From positions 1 through 17,313 of the forward strand of contig JAEWCW010000133.1 of NCBI GenBank assembly GCA_023390415.1: 17,313 bases of DNA, written 5' to 3'. The DNA comes from Pseudomonadota bacterium. Its GTDB lineage: Bacteria; Pseudomonadota; Alphaproteobacteria; Sphingomonadales; Sphingomonadaceae. The notes under the pieces are model-generated. The model was not told the DNA's origin. It was given only the letters and a program-made list of their open reading frames with translations, and did not search any database. The position numbers and the translations under genes were made by a program. Positions 14,398 to 17,313 of the stretch are shown piece after piece. How positions within the stretch are numbered: position 1 is the first letter of the stretch; every line of letters starts with the position of its first letter.

Positions 14398-15381
14398 ATG
14401 CTCGAGTCGGTCATTTCCATCGTCGTCGCGGTGGTCATCCTCTTCCTGTTCGCCAGCATCAAGATCGTCCGCCAAGGCTATCAATATACGATCGAATATT
14501 TCGGCCGTTTCACCACGGTCGCGCGCCCGGGCCTCAATTTCTACCCCGCCTTCTTCTATCGCGTCGGCCGCAAGGTGAACATGATGGAGCAGGTGCTCGA
14601 CATCCCCGGCCAGGAGATCATCACCAAGGACAATGCGATGGTGTCCACGGACGGCGTCGTCTTCTTCCAGGTGCTCGATGCCGCCCGCGCCGCTTATGAG
14701 GTCAGCGACCTCTATCTCGCGATCATGCAGCTCACCACGACCAACCTCCGCACCGTGATGGGCTCGATGGACCTCGACGAGACCCTCTCCAAGCGCGACG
14801 AGATCAACGCCCGCCTGCTCTCCGTCGTCGATCAGGCGACCGAGGCCTGGGGGGTCAAGATCACCCGGGTCGAGATCAAGGACATCCGCCCGCCCGCAGA
14901 CATCGTCAACGCCATGGGGCGGCAGATGAAGGCGGAGCGCGAGAAGCGCGCCGTGATCCTCGAGGCGGAGGGCAGCCGGGCTTCCGCCATCCTCCGCGCC
15001 GAGGGCGAAAAGCAGTCGCAGATCCTCGAAGCCGAGGGGCGCCGCGAGGCGGCCTTCCGCGACGCCGAAGCCCGCGAGCGCGCCGCCGAGGCCGAGGCGA
15101 AGGCGACCGAGGTCGTCTCCAACGCCATCCAGGGCGGCAATACGCAAGCGATCAACTATTTCATCGCCCAGAAATATGTCGATGCGGTCGGCCAGTTCGC
15201 CAACTCGCCGAACAGCAAGACGATCCTGTTCCCGGTCGAGGCGACCCAGTTGATCGGCACCTTGGGCGGAATCGGCGAGCTCGCCCGCGATGCGCTCGGC
15301 CGCGGCTCCAGCGGCGGCGGAAGCACGCCCCCTGCCCCGCCCGCGCCGCCGCGGGTCACGGTGCCGAAGACCGGCGTATGA
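14398..15381 (+). CDS. SPFH/band-7 (stomatin-like, QmcA/paraslipin type) membrane protein
   Basis: Prohibitin/stomatin-family scaffolds form large ring assemblies at the inner membrane and are linked to membrane quality control. The 327-aa product has one N-terminal membrane segment (about residues 3-21, VISIVVAVVILFLFASI), then the SPFH domain (22-180: IVRQGYQYTIEYFGRF, ITKDNAMVSTDGVVFFQV, AIMQLTTTNLRTVMGSMDLDETLSKR, WGVKITRVEIKDI). A long Ala/Glu-rich coiled coil follows (about 178-240), then an INYFIAQKY helix and a Gly/Pro-rich tail. ATG 14398 follows GGAGG at 14384-14388. Longer upstream starts would run through the divergent CitE-like gene and are rejected. Its TGA overlaps the nfeD ATG by 4 nt, the standard SPFH-NfeD pairing. 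Confidence 0.94.
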   Translation: MLESVISIVVAVVILFLFASIKIVRQGYQYTIEYFGRFTTVARPGLNFYPAFFYRVGRKVNMMEQVLDIPGQEIITKDNAMVSTDGVVFFQVLDAARAAYEVSDLYLAIMQLTTTNLRTVMGSMDLDETLSKRDEINARLLSVVDQATEAWGVKITRVEIKDIRPPADIVNAMGRQMKAEREKRAVILEAEGSRASAILRAEGEKQSQILEAEGRREAAFRDAEARERAAEAEAKATEVVSNAIQGGNTQAINYFIAQKYVDAVGQFANSPNSKTILFPVEATQLIGTLGGIGELARDALGRGSSGGGSTPPAPPAPPRVTVPKTGV

Positions 15382-15839
15382 GCAGTCTCGATCCGCATTG
15401 GTGGTGGCTGCTGCTCGCGGCGATCCTCGCCCTGCTCGAACTGTTCGTACCGGGGGTCTTCTCGATCTGGATCGCGGCCGCGGCGGCACTGACCGGGCTC
15501 ACCGTCCTCGCCTTCGACATCCCGTTCGTCTTCCAGTGCGCGATCTTCGCCTTGCTCGCCATCGCCTCGGTCTCTGGGGGGCGGCGCTGGTACGAGCGCA
15601 ACCCGGTCGACAGCGCCGATCCCCACCTCAACGAGCGCACCGCCCGGCTGATCGGCCGCGAGGTCACGGTGGTCCAGGCGATCGTCGGCGGCGAAGGCCG
15701 GGTCCGGGTCGGCGACAGCGTCTGGACCGCCCGCGGCCCCGACGTCCCCGAAGGCGCCCGGGTGCGCATCGTCGCCGCCGAAGGCGGTTCGCTCCGGGTC
15801 ACCCCCGAAGACGGCCCGCCCCAGCTCAGCCGGAGCTGA
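15378..15839 (+). CDS. NfeD family membrane protein
   Basis: A short NfeD (YbbK-like) partner of SPFH proteins. The 153 aa contain about three hydrophobic segments (8-26, 28-46, 49-66; including LLELFVPGVFSIW, the usual NfeD pattern) and a soluble OB-fold domain (about 85-145: GREVTVVQAIVGGEGRVRVGDSVWTARG, GARVRIVAAEGGSLRV). It lacks the protease domain of long NfeD1b forms. The proposed role is binding or stabilising the SPFH ring through the OB fold; that is family knowledge and not visible here. ATG 15378 overlaps the SPFH stop (ATGA), so translation is coupled. The last 14 nt overlap the convergent LysR gene. Confidence 0.92.
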   Translation: MSSLDPHWWWLLLAAILALLELFVPGVFSIWIAAAAALTGLTVLAFDIPFVFQCAIFALLAIASVSGGRRWYERNPVDSADPHLNERTARLIGREVTVVQAIVGGEGRVRVGDSVWTARGPDVPEGARVRIVAAEGGSLRVTPEDGPPQLSRS

Positions 15840-16752
15840 GCCCCCTCTCCTTCGCGAAGCGCGCCGCAAGCTCGGTCAGGAAGTCGAGGAACACGCTGAC
15901 CTTGGGCGAGACCGCGGTCCGGCTCGCATAGAGGGCGTGGACCGCCGGCGGGTCGAACAATTCGTAGCCCGGGAGCACCCGCACCAGCTCTCCGGCCGCA
16001 AGCAGTTCGCCGATGACGAAGCGCGATCCGGGCGCGATCGCGATGCCCGCCTTGACCAGCTCGAGGTTCAGCAAAGGATCGTTGCAGGCGAAGCGCCGCC
16101 AGGTCGGCACCTGCACCCGCTCGCGCCCGCGCACCAGCTCGAGGCCCGCGCCATCGAGGAAGGGAAAGCCGATCACCGCGTGCCGCTCCAGCTCCTCGGG
16201 GGTCTCCGGAAGCCCGTGCCGCTCCGCATAGAGCCGGCTCGCGACCAGCACCGCATTGACGTCGACGATCTTGCGCGCGACCGCGCTCGAATCCTCGAGC
16301 CGCCCGACCCGGACCACCACGTCGAACCCGTCCTCTACCGGGTTGAGGCGCCGGTCGGTGAGCTGGAGATGGAGGTCGACCTCCGGATAGCGCTCCAGGA
16401 AGTCGGGAAGCGCGCTCCCGAGCATCTGGTGCCCCACGGCCATCGGCATCGCCACCCGAAGCCGCCCGGTCGGAGTGCCTTGATAGGCGGCGATCTCGGC
16501 ATCGGCCTCCTCGGCCTCGGCGACCATCCGCAGGCAATGTTCGTGCAGCGCTCGCCCGATCTCGGTCAGCGTCACCTGCCGCGTCGTCCGCTCGATCAGT
16601 CGTGCGCCATAGGCCTGCTCCAGTCGGCTCACCGCCCGGCTGACGCTCGACTTGGGAAGGCCGAGCGCCCGCGCCGCGCCCGAGATAGAGCCGAGCTGGC
16701 CGACCCGGGCGAACACCGCCATCTCCTGCAAGTTGCGCAATGCGTGTTCCAC
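15826..16752 (-). CDS. LysR-type transcriptional regulator
   Basis: The 308-aa product has the LysR N-terminal winged helix-turn-helix (about residues 8-66: EMAVFARVGQLGSISGAARALGL, SSVSRAVSRLEQAYGARLIERTTRQVTLTE), a linker helix (66-92), and a periplasmic-binding-protein-like effector domain (96-295, TGRLRVAMPMAVGHQML, ending VSVFLDFLTELAARF). The start is uncertain: GTG 16752 gives MEHALRNLQEM, TTG 16740 would give LRNLQEM, and ATG 16722 would trim close to the HTH. None has a good Shine-Dalgarno. It is divergent from the EmrA-like gene with 87 nt between them, the typical layout for a LysR regulator and its target, and a 7-bp dyad covers its GTG. The inducer is unknown. It converges with nfeD. 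Confidence 0.92.
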   Translation of the reverse strand: MEHALRNLQEMAVFARVGQLGSISGAARALGLPKSSVSRAVSRLEQAYGARLIERTTRQVTLTEIGRALHEHCLRMVAEAEEADAEIAAYQGTPTGRLRVAMPMAVGHQMLGSALPDFLERYPEVDLHLQLTDRRLNPVEDGFDVVVRVGRLEDSSAVARKIVDVNAVLVASRLYAERHGLPETPEELERHAVIGFPFLDGAGLELVRGRERVQVPTWRRFACNDPLLNLELVKAGIAIAPGSRFVIGELLAAGELVRVLPGYELFDPPAVHALYASRTAVSPKVSVFLDFLTELAARFAKERGLSSG

Positions 16753-16761
16753 TGGTGGAAC
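16746..16761. promoter_or_regulatory. Dyad operator candidate in the lysR-emrA gap
   Basis: GTTCCAC (16746-16752) and GTGGAAC (16755-16761) form perfect 7-bp arms around 2 nt. T16747 and A16759 satisfy the T-N11-A spacing of LysR boxes. The left arm overlaps the annotated GTG start of the regulator, so binding would block its own expression. A function is inferred from position and symmetry only. Confidence 0.55.
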
Positions 16762-16839
16762 GCCCTATTCCAGAATCGCCGTCTACCGGAAGCGCTTTCG
16801 CTCCGCCATCTGCCCTTCTCAAACAGAGGTTCAGGGAAA

Positions 16840-17313
16840 ATGGCAGAACTCGCCCTCGTCGGCCGCGACATCGAGGCCCCGGCCGCGGACGCCCCCGCCG
16901 ACGCCGACTCCGGCGCGCCCAGGAAGCGCCGCCGCCTGCGCCTGATCGGCGGCATCGGCGCGATCCTCGCCCTGGCCGCCGGCTGGGCCGGCTACGAATA
17001 TCAGACGGTCTGGCAGTACCAAGAGAGCACCGACAACGCCTATGTGCGCGCCGACATCACCCCGGTCGCGGCCAAGGTTGAAGGCTATGTCGCGCGCCTC
17101 GCCGTCGCCGACGGCCAGCGGGTGCGCGCCGGCGACGTTCTGATGGTGCTCGAAAGCGCCGATTACGAGGCCCGGGTCGCCCGCGCCGAGGCCGAGCTCG
17201 CCGCCGCCCGGGCCAATGTCGGCAATCTCGTCGCGCAGCGCGGCTCGGCCGTGGCCTCGGTCGCGGCGCAGGGCGGCTCGATCTCCCAGGCCGAGGCCCG
17301 GCTCGCCGCGGCC
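16840..17313 (+). CDS. EmrA/HlyD-type membrane fusion protein (3' truncated by window edge)
   Basis: A periplasmic adaptor of a tripartite efflux or secretion system, anchored in the inner membrane. The frame is open to the last base (158 codons). It has an acidic/Ala-rich cytoplasmic leader, a basic patch (RKRRRLR, 28-34), one membrane segment (about 35-52), then the EmrA-type motif STDNAYVRADITPVAAKVEGYVARL (63-87) and the lipoyl-like half DGQRVRAGDVLMVLESADYEARV (91-113). The start of the coiled-coil hairpin follows (114-158, Ala/Glu-rich). ATG 16840 is preceded by AGGG (3 nt) and GAGG (10 nt). The next gene is probably an EmrB/MFS transporter or an outer-membrane channel, beyond the edge. 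It is divergent from the LysR gene and is its likely target. The EmrA subfamily call rests on the DNAYV motif. Confidence 0.92.
   Translation, partial: MAELALVGRDIEAPAADAPADADSGAPRKRRRLRLIGGIGAILALAAGWAGYEYQTVWQYQESTDNAYVRADITPVAAKVEGYVARLAVADGQRVRAGDVLMVLESADYEARVARAEAELAAARANVGNLVAQRGSAVASVAAQGGSISQAEARLAAA

Noticed and set aside
1..17313. Search for mobile elements, tRNAs, rRNAs, CRISPR arrays or defence genes
   Set aside because: No transposase, integrase, spaced direct repeats or tRNA-like cloverleaf seen. Gene content and composition are uniform and chromosomal.

Overview
The window reads as ordinary chromosomal DNA of a GC-rich alphaproteobacterium, most likely a member of the Sphingomonadales. 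The reasons are the uniformly high GC, GTG and TTG starts, and the protein styles: an alphaproteobacterial LptD and SurA, a short RsmB-like methyltransferase without an obvious NusB domain, and an SPFH/NfeD pair. The species assignment is inference. Nothing in base composition or gene content suggests a genomic island, prophage, IS element, tRNA, rRNA or CRISPR array. Genes are packed tightly. The longest stretch without a gene is 188 nt (8607-8794), and it holds an inverted pair of REP-like hairpins.

Layout from left to right: (1) 1-477 (+), the 3' end of a SleB-type cell wall hydrolase, followed by a bidirectional hairpin terminator. (2) 3026-551 (-), pepA, holC, ndk: leucyl aminopeptidase, the DNA polymerase III chi subunit and nucleoside diphosphate kinase. 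(3) 3175-8606 (+), lptD, surA, pdxA, rsmA, the widely conserved proteobacterial cluster. It joins outer-membrane LPS export (LptD) and its periplasmic folding chaperone (SurA) to pyridoxal phosphate synthesis (PdxA) and 16S rRNA dimethylation (RsmA). pepA and lptD are divergent. (4) 14322-8795 (-), a CitE-like CoA-ester lyase, an M28 peptidase, guaB, an RsmB-like rRNA methyltransferase and a small exported TPR protein. The gaps are 8, 76, 3 and 26 nt, so this is one or two transcription units, with a plausible break before guaB. (5) 14398-15839 (+), an SPFH/band-7 membrane protein translationally coupled to NfeD. (6) 16752-15826 (-), a LysR-type regulator converging on and overlapping nfeD by 14 nt, divergent from (7) 16840 to the edge (+), the N-terminal part of an EmrA/HlyD-type efflux adaptor.

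Most genes are housekeeping: nucleotide balance (ndk, guaB), replication (holC), ribosome maturation (rsmA, RsmB-like), vitamin B6, and envelope biogenesis (lptD, surA, SleB). The accessory element is the LysR/EmrA divergent pair, probably a regulated drug or solvent efflux locus whose remaining genes lie beyond the right edge. I did not find a clearly novel system. The items most worth checking are the inverted REP pair with a stem-preserving base change, a dyad over the LysR start codon, and an 8-codon ORF whose stop overlaps the lptD start.
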